This document shows, in pieces, positions 44,077-56,021 of a DNA stretch of 64,000 nucleotides. Where the stretch lies: contig JACKQL020000014.1 in assembly GCA_018296165.2 (NCBI GenBank), positions 496,001 through 560,000 of the forward strand, written 5' to 3'. Every line of letters begins with the position of its first letter. The first letter of the stretch is position 1. Position numbers and translations under genes: made by a program. Origin of the DNA: Termitomyces sp. T153 (Eukaryota > Basidiomycota > Agaricomycetes > Agaricales > Lyophyllaceae). A model generated the notes under the pieces. The model was not told where the DNA came from and did not search any database. It saw only the letters and a program-made list of their open reading frames with translations.

Positions 44077-47000
44077 TGTTGCTGGCAGGACTGGTCTTGG
44101 GAGGTTTTGAATGATGACTAGGATTTAATAGACAGAAGGAGTAACCTCAGTGAACAAGGAGCACTATAATATCATTGTATGTATATACTTTAATAGACAG
44201 AAGGAGAACTACTCAAGTAAGTATAGATGAAACAATATTAGAATATGCAGACTTACACCTCAGTGAACAAGGAGCACTGAGGTGTGACTGTAACAAATGA
44301 CAGCAAAAACAGTGTACATAATAATGTGTAGGTCCCATCGGCTATATTCAACACTCCCCCTCAATGTGAATGTGGGTCTATACAACACCAAAAAGTTCAC
44401 AAAACATTTCAAACATGAAACATGCAAGAGTTTTAGTGCAGATGTCATCAATCATATCAAAAGTAGGAACATAGTGAATCTGGATATGGCTGAATGAGAT
44501 GGTTTGACAAATGAAATGGAATTGAATGTTGATATGCTTTGTGTGAGCATAGGAGGTGGTGTCCTTCAAAAGTCAAATGGTGTCTTGATTATCACAGTAG
44601 AGATTAGTAGGTAAAGAGAAAGAATGAAAGAATGAAATATTGGTAAGTAATTTGTGAATCCAAATAATGTCTTTGGCAGTGTGAGAGGATGATGGGTGAG
44701 ACTGAAGGTGAATCTGGCATGAAATCAGCTTCTGGCTCTATGGGAGTGATGGCAATACAGGAATCTTTGAGGCCAAAGCATTGAATGATCTGCTCCACAT
44801 AGGCTTGTTGTCCAAGGGAAATGGTACCCATATTTAGGTCTTGAGAAGACTGATGCTGAGTAGCCAACTGATTGGGCCTAAATCCACAATCTCAAAATGT
44901 TTGCCAAGCTGTTTCTTTATCAACAAGGTGGCATTGGTGGAGCTGCCAATAATGGTAAAATCATTGGTGGCAGAGGCAACAATGGTGTAACTGTCACTAT
45001 CAGTTTTGTAAAAGATGGCTATGTCAGCCTGAGAGACTGTGTAGCCAAGACTGGTGAACATGTTAACTACTTCCTCATACTAGTGGTGGGCACCCTGCTT
45101 CATGCCATAAAGTGGGCACTTGAGACAACATGCAAGTCTGAAGTTGGGCAACTTCTGGAGTTCTGGAGGTAAGTTGCAGAAGTGGCAGTAGTGAGGGGGA
45201 AATTGCATGTATATAGTTTTGTTTTTCTTGAGGAAGGAGTTAAGGTACACATTCTTGATGTCAGCTTGTTCAATAATGGCACTACATGAGGCTGCTATTG
45301 CAAGTAAGATTCAAAGTGTGGTGGCACAAACCATTGGAGCAAATGTTTCAGTGTAGTCCATGCTGAATTGTTGTTTGCACCCTTTTGCAACTAAGTGGGC
45401 TTTGTAACAAAATATCTCACCATTTGAAGCACATTTTTGATGTAGTATGTAGTGGCAAGGGATGATATTCATGTCTTTGGGAGCTTCAATGATGTCCCAT
45501 GTGCCAAGCTTCTCAATTTGGTCAAGTTTGGCTTTGATGATGGCTGACCAGTTCTCTTTCTCACTCCCATTGATTGCCTCTTTGACTGTTGGTATGTCCT
45601 TGCTGGCTGCTAATGCATGTTCTATAGTTTCTTGGATACATTCAGCACTGGCTCCTTTGATTTTGACTTTGCTTGGCTCAAGGAATCCAGTGGTGTCAGC
45701 AATGAATGCTGATTCAACAAAACTTGTGGTTTTTGTTGTGTTTTGACATTGTCCTCAGCCATACTGTGCAGGATTGAACTGTTGAAGGCCAGTGAGAGAG
45801 TTTAAATGGTTCTTGAGGTGTTGGGCAATGGGAGATGGTGAGTTTCTGGTCTTAGAATTTTCTGAGGTGTCTTGGGGTGATTTTGACAGGTTTTCAATGC
45901 ATTTTTTGTTGGTCTTGATCATGTCTTATTATTTCTTGGCCTAGTGAGGACTTTCAACAATGGATTTGACTCTGGTAACACTAGCAGAAGTGCTGGGGAT
46001 TTTGGGTGAGGAATTTGGAGTACTGGAGGGTTTTGAGACTTTTGAGACTTGGGGACTGTCCAGATTGGCAGGTAAGCCCCACTCCTCCTCAATCTGGATG
46101 TTATCTGGATTAAGAGCTGCTTCCTTACTAAAGTAAACATCTCTTTCAATAGAAATCTTATGTTTACTTGGCCCATCAATACCAATGAATTTTTCTTCTT
46201 TGACTTTCAAATCAAGTTTTCCTGCCTTGAGCAGCTTGATGTAAGCATGTGCACCCCATTTGCAGACCCTCCAAAACATCAGGTTTGTTTCCTGTTGCCA
46301 TTTGATATGGCATTATGTTGTTAGGGATAGTGCATGTCAATGTCCTGTTCTCAACCAGACCATATGGCATTTAGCTTCTTCCCAGAGGTATTTTGGGAGG
46401 CCTGACACAATCATCATTGTATACACTCCCTCAATGATGGTGCAATTTGCATGTTCAGCAATGCCATTGGATTGGGGGGAATGATGGACAGTGAGGTCTT
46501 GAACAGTGTCAGTGGCATCCTGGTGAGCTTTCATCTCTGTGCTCAGGAACTTACTGCCTCTGTCACAGCCATAGGTCTTGATATTTGCATTGCAGTGGAC
46601 TTTGACCCAAGACTTGTAATTGCAATACACCTTGAAGGTGTCAGACTTACATGGAAGGAACATAATATGCTCTTCACACATGTACAAATCAATATTAGTG
46701 TACAAATAGGTGTTTCCACCAAGTGATTTGACCTGAGCAGGACCTCATAGATTGCCAACAACCTTTTCCCCATAGTGAGTGTATTTTATTTTGCTCTTTT
46801 TTGGGAATGGCTGATGTTGTGCCTTCCCTTTGATGCATGCATCACAGAACTCAGGCTCAGATGACATATCAAGCTCAACACCAGTAATACTCCAAGGTGA
46901 ACCACCTCCCATAGGTCCTTATGGTCAATATGCCCCATTCAACAATAAAGCTCACTGATAGTGATAGATTTGGATGCCACATTGACAATGTGTTTTGGGG

Positions 47001-48788
47001 GCAATGAAGTGAGTGAATTATCAGCATGATAGAGTCTGCAGATTGTGGGGATGCAGCCAATGACTTGGTGTTGAGGCTTAGGGCCATAAACAATGCATGT
47101 TCCATCCTTGATGAGGAGAGAGCACCCAGCTTGATCAAGACATGACACAGAGATGAGTGTGAATGCCATTTGTGGTGTGAAATATACCTTCTTTAGTAGG
47201 ATGGGGACCAACTTTTCCCCTTTTCTCATTGGCAAGCAGATTCAAAGATCTCCTCTTCCAATGGCACTAAAGGTATGTCCATCAGCTGCAGGGACAGGTT
47301 CAGGATTGATCTCCTGATAGTTTAGAAACCTTTTGCAGGATGGCAAGGTATGGCTGCTGGCACCATAATCAATGATGATGCTGGCAGAAGGGGATGCAGC
47401 ATGGGCTTCATGGCTGTGCCCAGATGTCATGGTGAGTGCAACATTATTGCCAGTGTCATTGTTGGAGTTGTCAATGGTGAGGAAAGTGAGAAAAGTGTAA
47501 TTTTTGTTTTTTTTCTTCAGTTTTGGCAGCATTGGCTGACTTTGACTTAATGGTTGATTGCAACTTGTCTGCCTTATTCTTGCCCAGTCCTTTATGCTAT
47601 TTCAGCCACCAATCAGGCACCTTGCCAGCCATACCTCCACCATCCTCAAAGCATTGATTGTTGGTGTGTCCATCCTTGTTGCAGTTACTGAAATAACACT
47701 TCTCCTTATTTCTTCCCTTGCCCTTAGATTTGCTTTTATTGTCCTTGGAGTCACCTCAAGCTTTGGCATGCACTGCAATCATTGCTTTGTGTTGGCAATT
47801 GATGTTGCTCTCAATGGCAGTGCTATTTGCCTTGTTGTTGGGGTGCCAAATCAGATCTTGGCTGGTGATGGGTTTACCAGAGGTGCAAGCTCCAGCAGCA
47901 AGTGTGGTGAAGAGGGGTTTGTATAATGGAATCAGGAACAAGGAAGTGCAGATGTAGCTGGCAAAGGATGCATCAGAGATTGGACATCCAATTTCAGCAA
48001 GATGTTCCTTAATGACAACCATGTTAGTGAGGTGAGTACACATATCAGTTTCACTGTTCTCCATATAACAGGCATTTTGCAGTTGAGCAAGCAGATCAGT
48101 CTCACACATGGCTCCTTTGTTGCCATGGATCAACGTGAGTTTCTTCCAGACAGCAGCAGTGGTAGGTTCATCTTTTACCTGATGGAAAGTAGACTGATCT
48201 ACTGTGCTGTAGACTATCTTGTAGACCTGTGCTTCCTTTTGCAACCAGTCCTCCATAGTGTCCTCAAGTTCATCAACCTCCTAGTCTGACAGAGGGGCTA
48301 GCAATTTATTGTCCCAATAGAACAATCCTTTGCACTTGACTATCTGCACTGGTTGATGCATGGTATCCATGAGGTGTCCTCAAAGCTTCTTTGATGTGAC
48401 AGCATTCTGAACACATTCCTGGTAAGTGGGCCAGTTGGAACCATCTGCTGTGAGCTTTGGGACAGTGATCTTGACAAAGAAATATTGTAGGTATTCTTGG
48501 GGCCCATAACCTGTTGCTGGCAGGACTGGTCTTGGAAGGTTTCAAATGATGACTAGGACTTGATAGACAAAAGGAGTGACCTCAGTGAACAAGGAGCACT
48601 ATAATATCATTGTATGTATATACCTTAATAGACAGAAGGAGTACTACTCAAGTAAGTACAGATAAAACAATAGTAGAACATGCAGACTTACACCTCAGTG
48701 AACAAGGAGCACTGAGGTGTGACTGTAACAAATGACAGCAAAAACAGTGTATATGATAATGTGTAGGTTTCATCAGCTATATTCAACA
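44077..48788 (-). mobile_element. Copia (Ty1-type) retrotransposon with both LTRs and 5-bp TSD
   Basis: Two 277-bp LTRs (44077-44353, 48512-48788; TGTTG to CAACA) flank a 4158-bp interior, and the element sits between two identical CAGCT pentamers (44072-44076, 48789-48793). The LTRs differ at about 18 of 277 positions by hand count, nearly all transitions. On the minus strand the primer site next to the 5' LTR is GGTTATGGGCCCC and the purine tract next to the 3' LTR is GAGGGGGAG. It is inserted in an unrecognised repeat. Confidence 0.94.
44354..48420 (-). pseudogene. Copia gag-pol remnant
   Basis: Minus-strand order: gag (48420-47750; DGSNWPTYQECVQNAVTSK, DEPTTAAVWKKLTLIHGNKG), a CCHC-like zinc knuckle region near 47680 (CNKDGHTNNQC), protease (47532-47242; IIDYGASSHTLPS, the expected Asp-Ser/Gly-Ala site read here as DYGAS), integrase (about 47235-46350; VHCNANIKTYGCDRGSKFLS with the second catalytic Asp region, HHSPQSNGIAEHANCTIIEG with the Glu region), RT (about 45280-44830; FTSLGYTVSQADIAIFYK; ATNDFTIIG where a live copy is expected to read ATDDF) and the end of RNase H (44570-44380; TKHINIQFHFICQTIS, ADICTKALA-like tail). 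The front of RNase H is missing between about 44590 and 44650. Stops occur throughout. Confidence 0.9.
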
Positions 48789-48793
48789 CAGCT

Positions 48794-50690
48794 CCCTATA
48801 TACTCAGGAAGGGCCTGATTTACAATCACACAGGGCCCCTTGCCCTGTAAGCCTGTCCATCACTACTCCTCATTGGAATAGTCTTTAAGAGAGACTTCTG
48901 GCATTCTCTCACAGTCACTGGGAAGGATCTGAGGCCTTCTACCCACAGCACTGTGGGTGCATACAAAGAATTTTTTTCCTTTGCTTGCCATCCTATCTAA
49001 CCCTTCTGGCTCTACTTTTAGGTATAACCTGCCCTCAGTGGTGACACCTCCAGGGCCAGCTACAGCTGGTCAGATGGGAGTGGCTGCTGGCAGCTCTCCT
49101 AGCATTACACTACACTCTCTCCCCATGCCATGAGATGATGTGGCAAGTTCGAAGTCTCATGTGGAGCACTATGGAGTGCTCCATCGAATCTAGTTTGGCA
49201 CTAGGCACAAACACCTGACCTTCCATGGTCATGATGGACATTCTGATCACAACTCATGGCAGTGAACTTCTTTCCAGAAATTCAGTTCTGCTTCACAAAC
49301 AAGTGTAATTACAGTACAATGGTAATGCAATATTCAATGTCATTCTGAAGGCACAAAGCTTGAGTCAAATAATGCATGAGTAAGGTTGAGAATGTACTAC
49401 ATTTGGAATTGAACTGTAATGGAGTGTCCAGCAGACCTCCCATTACTCTCTTAACTTGCCATGTAGGTATATACAATTAATTATATTATTTAAATAACTT
49501 CAGTAGCATCACATGATGCTACCCTTAGAACTGTACCTACTTTATTTATGTAAGGCAGCACCTTACTTCATAACTACTCAGGGCAGTTCAGATCCAACTG
49601 CACAGCCTGCTACTTGCCAAATACTCCATCCCTGTGGTCTCTCTCACTCTATACAAAGACCTACCCTCTATGGCTTTCTACTTAGTCAGCTCATGATTTT
49701 GCAGCTGACTTTACAATCTAATGTTTTCCACCTGTCAGCCACCTCGCAACACAAAAAAAACATTATACATAGACAATGAAGCATGAAAGAAAAAATGAGA
49801 ATTGAAATTGTAAATTATTTAATTATAAGGAGGTATTTAGGAGGACATGAGACCTTGATAGGAGATGGTCAATCAATGCATGGTTGTATTTGTGCTTAAC
49901 CACAGCAGATCTTAGGGAAAGAGGGGTGCAAAGCACCTTAGCAAATCATATGAAAAGAGGAGTGCAAAGCATGGGAAGCACACACATGATTACAAAAAAA
50001 GAGAGAGCTAGTAGAGTTTTTTCCTGACAGAAACCCACTACAAAGTAACGGGAATACTTCATAGACAGAATCATGACTGGTTTGAACTTACGAAGTGTCA
50101 ACCATCAGCTGTGTGACCTGTAATGGAAACATTACATTTTTAAGTCAGATGAGCATTGAGTAAATCCTGCATTACTTTGTCAAGATCAGGTGACATATAG
50201 GAAAGCAATAGTATTCTGAGGATGCTGACATGGTCACACTCTCTGGTGTTGGACATAAAGATATCCACTTCCTTGAGCTTGCCATTTCATTATATGCCTC
50301 CAAAAATTACATTTCATTCACTACGTATGTATCAAAGGATTTTGTTTTGTAAAGTCAGACTTTTTATACTTTCTCCTGATTGATTTCACCGAGCTCAACG
50401 GGTCACGAAACTTCCCACTCATGCTTTTGCATCTTCTACAGCTTAGCAGATAGTCTTAATGTAGGGTCTTCTTCATAACCACCATGTCCATCCACAATTC
50501 TTTTCTGAGAGCTGGAAAGAGAGTACATGGAGTTGGAGGAAGCCGACATAGCAGACCCATTTCACATAAATTGCCTCCTAATGATTACATTTTGTAATTT
50601 TTTTTATCTTGATACAAGATTTACAAGCAATTCATACTGCCATTTGATTCTATACATCAAAGTCTCTTGTGGCTATTAGTGATGTGATAT
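48794..50690. other. Repeat remnant then AT-rich gene flank, no supported gene
   Basis: Up to about 50040 the sequence is CpG-poor and probably continues the repeat into which Copia inserted. From 50040 CpG reappears, marking the gene block. An 88-codon frame at 49513-49779 has no motif and is not called. Confidence 0.45.
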
Positions 50691-52278
50691 TCAAGATGAT
50701 TTAAGGTCGGGGATGAATATCATACGGAGGTAAATGAATCGAGTGACACGGCGTATGCGACTAACAACGTCAAATATCCACGGGTATTCACAGATATACC
50801 GCAGAAACTTAAGGTGAAGCGGAATAGGAGGCTCACGAAAAGCTGCCCATTTTTCCACAAAATTCGGATCAAGGCCTGCCCATCGATCAAAACTGTCATA
50901 GAGCCTAGTTGCCTCCGGTTGAGGTAGGTACGAGGACAGTATGTGTTCAGATGTATTAGGGAGGACCTCTTCTTCGAAAAATTGTAAGGCTTCTGAGGCT
51001 TTGAAACGCCGTTCGATGTATCGGGTTGTCATCCTGTCAAGTAAAGGTGCCAGCATAGGAGCGGTCCGCGTCAAATACTGCAAGACGTGCGATTAGAACA
51101 CTTTTGGACACAGGCCGGGAAATTTATGAAAGTGGGCCTACCTGAAACTTGTGGCAGAACAAGACACCTAGCATTCCAACGTCAAAGGCAAAGGGGTTGA
51201 AATCAAACTCGCCCTGGGACGTATCCGCCGGGACTTGGTCAGGCCACGTGTTGAAAGAAACATGGCTAGGGAGGCGACATTCATCAAGAGACATTGAGGG
51301 CGAAAACATTGTGGAACCATCAAAGTCACAGAAGGCATATGTCAATTTACTTTGAGAGCGTAGCAACCGGCGAAAACGGTTAGTATTGTCGAAAAGGTCT
51401 CTGTCAACATGATTGACAAGTATGTTGCTTGCCTTGATGTCCTGGGAAGATGAAATGATTAGAGGAGATCAGAGTCTGAGCAAGATAACGTACCCCGTGC
51501 GCGATTCTATGCTCATGGAGGAAGGTCAAACCCTAATATCAGAATAAGAACCGGCTCAATGAAGGAAAGTAAAACCGCACCTTCAAGAGGCAATGCATGA
51601 AGTGAAAAACTTCATGTACACTTTCCAAAGAAGGAGCGAGAGGTATCGTACCCCATCTAGTTCACGAACTCTCACTGAAGTGAAGGCTCATGATATGTGT
51701 GGAACGCTTACCTAGGCATAATCGCGAGCCAATGACCTTCATAAGGAAGGAGATCCAGGACTGGTATCACATTATGAAAATCATCCATCGAACATGGTAC
51801 TCCTTGTTCCTGAAGGTGTCTTAGAATACGAAGCTCTTCAGTGCCAGCGAGTATTGCCTTCACAGCAACATGCCGTCCCAAACGATTCAGAGCAAAATTC
51901 ACTATAGCCTGCCGACCAAAAAGATATTACAAACGTGCTTTTGAAAGAACATCGCGAGGTACATACCATGTGGCTAACGCATGCGTGAAAAGGCGGAGGA
52001 TCCTTAATATCCAGGACCGTACCACCGTCGTAACCACCCTCATAAGGATAGGGAAACAAACTTTCTTGCGGTTCTGCGCCAGGCGGGTACACTTCGACAA
52101 GAAAATCTGCGTTTTCATGTTGACGGCGGTGATACAAAGTATAACCATTTTCAAGGAACCACGACCTGACACGAGTTGAATCCCACCATACGAGTCTCCG
52201 ACAAAGTAGCTCGTATCCCGTATCATCTGGTAACAAGGTAGTACGAAACAGAGTGTCGAGATTTTCTGAGGACATCAT
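50691..52278 (-). CDS. Protein kinase-like protein with HGDIKASNIL loop (436 aa, 6 exons)
   Basis: Model on the minus strand: 52278-51967, 51908-51712, 51656-51581, 51532-51494, 51441-51142 and 51077-50691, all GT-AG and in frame. Visible motifs: VAVKAIL (Lys121), EELRILRHL (alpha-C Glu), LAIMPR (hinge region), FLHEHRIAHGDIKASNIL (catalytic loop 207-216, Arg of HRD replaced by Gly), CDFDGS (247-250, DFG read as DFD), and a DVGMLGVLFCHKFQ segment in the C-lobe. Lys, Asp and Asn are present; the DFG Gly is Asp, so activity is uncertain. It belongs to agaricomycete kinase-like proteins distinct from the pair at 9.3 and 18.6 kb. The start at 52278 (two Met codons in a row) is chosen as near the first conserved residues; an in-frame ATG exists at 52338. 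Confidence 0.87.
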
Positions 52279-52338
52279 CCGATGTATATGGGTTAAGTCA
52301 AGGATAAAACGAGGGATCGCCCAACAACACCGATACAA

Positions 52339-53157
52339 AAGCTCTATCCAGTTCGATACGTGAGCTTTACCTTCGTGTCACAGTGAACGTGACACAAGTG
52401 AACGATATAACAAAGGATCATACCACGTGCAGGCTGACTAAACCGCGGTTTGTGTTCAAGTCGTTGAGGGCCATCGGTCAACCGTGCTATTTGCCTAGAT
52501 TTCGGTCGAATTCATAAGTACTCTCGAACCAGGTGACATTGTTTAAGTATTCGATCCGCAATCTCAGGTCGTGACGGTATGTTCAGTTACCATTGACAGT
52601 CATCCTGCTAGCACGCACTTACCAACTCACGCTGAGCACCAGCAGTGGTCGTATGCTCTGTCATCGTATGAAATACTAGAAACGACATGTGTTTTTGTAT
52701 ACTTGTACATAGGTGCCTGCCGTAGTTAGTCCGACTATGACTCAAGTTTGAGTGCCACCTGACTGAACAACCTGATTGCGCTCGTGTCTGTATTATGCCT
52801 TTGTAAGGCATGTTCCGTGTGTAAGTAAAGCATGTAAAGTTTAGTAAAGTATTGGTTCCGAAATCTAGAATAGATCGAAGGCATAAGCTCAGGGATCCTG
52901 TGCGCTTAGGGAGAGCTGATATCAGTATCTTTATGAGATTTCTGGAGGCGTGTGAGTAACAATTTGGAAGAATCACGTTCGCCGTTTAATGAGCAGGACT
53001 CCAGAATGAGAGACAGTAATGATATTCCGTACCACTTCTAATCTGGACAACCCTAGAAGTCATAGATTACATACACAGTGCCAGCTTGAAACGCGAGCCA
53101 CCTGGCAATATTGTAATGTGATTAAAGGCAGAAATCAAGCGTCTTAAAGCTTGAAGT
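52339..53157. other. Intergenic between kinase-like and prenyltransferase genes
   Basis: No gene supported. From about 52920 the sequence is shared with 11560-11734, i.e. the 3' flank duplicated with the prenyltransferase fragment. Confidence 0.5.
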
Positions 53158-54848
53158 CTAAGTTTTTGGTTTTGGAATATACTTTTTCGCCCACAGCGCT
53201 GTCTCTTCTCGGGCATTCAAAAGCGGATCTAGTGGTTCGAACGTCCACGATGCTGCGTGAACGTGATTGCCCATGGCAGGCGCGGGCGAGTACATTGATA
53301 GCGCTGCGAGGGATAGATATGTGTGGTACGGGTCTAAAGGAGGACAAAAAAAATCAGTCTCGGCGGTGGAAAGCGTCGGTCGATCCCAATTGTGCATACC
53401 AGGATGTTCCCCAGGCGCTTTGGCGATACCACCATATTTAAATTGGCAAGACGCTAGAAATCTAGCAAGGCTGAGGGTGTCGACGAGGTCGCCGGCGCCG
53501 AGGATCTATGGAGTGCGACAACGTAGTTCGTCAGATAGCGATGAGGAAGAAGGAACGACCAACGTGTAAGGCAGCCCCGCACCAGAAACAGTAGCACGCG
53601 TCCGCGTCTTTGCCGGTACGTCCACAGAATCCACCAGACGGGTGATAGTTGCTGATGAGCCAATGGATCGTCAGTTGGCGCTCTGCGGGCGTCATCGGCG
53701 GCTTGGACAGGCCGGGAACAAGATGTAGAGAAGCAATGGCAATGTACGTTGTACCTCCTGATTGTCCACAGGATGAAAAAGTTCAATGTAACTGCGCAAA
53801 TTGCAGGGCAGGATGCTGCTTACCTTGAGCTTCGCAGAATGGAGCCTGACCATATCCACCCTCGTATGTCTGAGGGGTCAATGATCAGCGTTCGGGGGCG
53901 AAGAAACGTAAGCAACGATCTGCATACCCTGCATGATGCGATATACCCGATTGCGCGCCTCATGTCGATAGCGGACCAATCATCGAGCATTGCACTGATG
54001 GCGAACGCACAATAGAGAGAGCGAAGGTCGGTTTCATTACTTCCAGGCACGATACAGAAGCTGTCCGGTGTCCTTTCATGTCAAAACAAACTCTGGGCCA
54101 CAGTTGCGCGCGCTTCATACCCCAGCTCCCACCCACACAGACGCGCGCGCGCGCTGAAGGAATGAAAATGAGAAAATGAAAGGTGCTTGCCTTCCGTCGT
54201 CTCGCTGACACGTCCGTATGAAGGCGAGCAGCCCCTTGCGGTCCAGCCGAGAAAAGTCGTCTCGGAATATAGCGAGTGAGAGAAGAGCGGTGTAGGTCAT
54301 GATGAGGTGGGGTGTGTCATAGTCAGTGTATGTTTCGTCCTAAGTTGAATCAGAGACAAACGCATCAGTGAACGGTGGACGCACGGGTGTATTGAGTGTG
54401 GCGGTCATAAATGGGCTGGGCCGAAACCCAGAGCCGTATCTACCGTCTACTCAATCGCAGTGCAGTTAGCATCGATGCGCAGTGAGGATATTGGGGGCCC
54501 GATGAGAGTCCACTCACGAGTTTGCTGCTGCCAGATCCATTCCCTCCACGAAGCGCGATCGTGCTCCTTCGTCTTCTCGTGGAACAGTCCTAGAAGATCC
54601 AATGATCCTATGCAGTAGAATGCGAGCGCCATCCTGCAAGTCGATGTCAATTTGTGCGTTGATGAATGACCACACGGACGGAAGCCAGAGCTCACTTTGA
54701 CGCGTCGACTTCGGTTTGCGAGTGAGGGAGCCCTGTGAAGAGAGAGGTGAGAAGTGTATCTGTGTCTTTGGAGGGAGAAATGACCATTCAGGCAGCGTTG
54801 AAGATGTGCGACATGCCCTGCACGGGCGAGAGCGGGTAAACTGGCCAT
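53158..54848 (-). CDS. Geranylgeranyltransferase type I beta subunit (360 aa, 10 exons)
   Basis: Protein prenyltransferase that with its alpha subunit adds geranylgeranyl to C-terminal CaaX cysteines of Rho/Cdc42-type GTPases. Exons on the minus strand: 54848-54785, 54732-54696, 54633-54518, 54446-54385, 54339-54191, 54060-53928, 53869-53824, 53757-53564, 53505-53400, 53333-53158. The start (MASLPALARAGHVAHLQRCL) matches the family, as do FYCIGSLDLLG, RYGSGFRPSPF, TYTALLSLAIFRDDFSRLD, YEGGYGQAPFCEAQGGTTY, GFCGRTGKDADACYCFW and DPYHTYLSLAALS. Zinc ligands Asp255, Cys257 and His306 are in place. Length is normal. Intron 5 uses a GC donor (GCAAGC) and contains a GC-repeat run. Exon 1 (GTCATT) and exon 8 (GTTGGT) donors are weak, so those borders are less sure. 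A decayed partial copy is at 11735-12675. Confidence 0.93.
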
Positions 54849-56021
54849 TTCTTCATAATCGTAATACATCAATATACGGAGGGATGGAGTCAGACAAGAG
54901 GACGTACCAGAGGATGCTGAAAAGAGGAGCAGGCTCTTAAATGGCTGAGCGGGGCATAGCTCAGTTTGAACGAGGCAGAGATGGTAGTCCGAGAAGACGC
55001 ACGCATGTCTCGATCAGTCCCTGCCACAATCGATGTCGCAGGCTCTGCGACGATCTATTGCCTTTGTACACTCTTTAATCGCTCTAAATCTAATGTGCCT
55101 TCTGAAGTCGTTGTTGGTGTACAAATATGGCCGCGGAATTTCTTATCCGTCTATATTACAGTGAAATCAAGTTCGATGGGTTGCGCTATCTGCAAACAGG
55201 AGTAATGGACACCGTACTTGGTCATTGCATATCCTGCTATATTTTAGTACTACATATAATACAAGGCTTCGAGGCAATTTATCCAGTAACATGTGCACAC
55301 CACGAAGCTTGAAAAGGCGATGTGATCTATACTTTTCAGTGTTGAAGTAAGTATCTGCATTCATCACGACCCTGGCGAGTCCAATTATCGACCCCATAGA
55401 AAGATTGGCATCAGGTGATAGTCGTAAATTCAGCTGAAGCGTGCGCCCCTTGGCCACATGTTCTTGACATCTACAGCGAGATTTTAAAGCGAAGTCGGCG
55501 GAAAAAAGTAGTTGCAACGTTCAGGTGAGTAGTCCAGGTTTCTGGAATAACTATGCTATGAGGAAACGTTCTGCAGCCGATATCCAGAGTGTTACTCGTC
55601 ATAGTTTGCTCTCGATCTGGCGTTTCAAGGATGCGGAGTGTGATATTTCGCCGAATGGGGCACCATTATTGACGATATGTCACAAAGGTGGCTAGGGCAA
55701 GAACACGGGTCTTTGCAACCAAAGTATATCGGCAGCTCGTACAAGCTAGGTGTCGGAATAACAATAGAGTTGTGTAAGGAGAAGACCAATGCAAAAAAAA
55801 CAAACGAGCTCGGTTTGCTGAAAGCGGACCGTATGGGTCAGAATAGGCGCTTAGGTAAGGGCATCACAAACAAAGAGTAACAAAGACACTTGGGCGAGGA
55901 AGTGGATTTGACCTCTGACATCTTCACCAAAATCTGTTAATCTCGTGCGTTCTCCAGTGGCTGCTTGATAAAAACATAACTCAGCTGTGGATTCACATTT
56001 TTTTAGACTTTTTTCGAAAGT
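54849..56021. other. Intergenic between prenyltransferase and NOT2-like genes
   Basis: The two genes are divergent, so this 1.2 kb holds both promoters. No gene is supported; the short frames at 55167-55517 (minus) and 55677-55880 (plus) lack motifs. Confidence 0.5.

Noticed and set aside
49141..49175. GTTCGAAGTC resembling a tRNA B box
   Set aside because: No A box at the proper distance and no cloverleaf could be drawn; no tRNA gene called.
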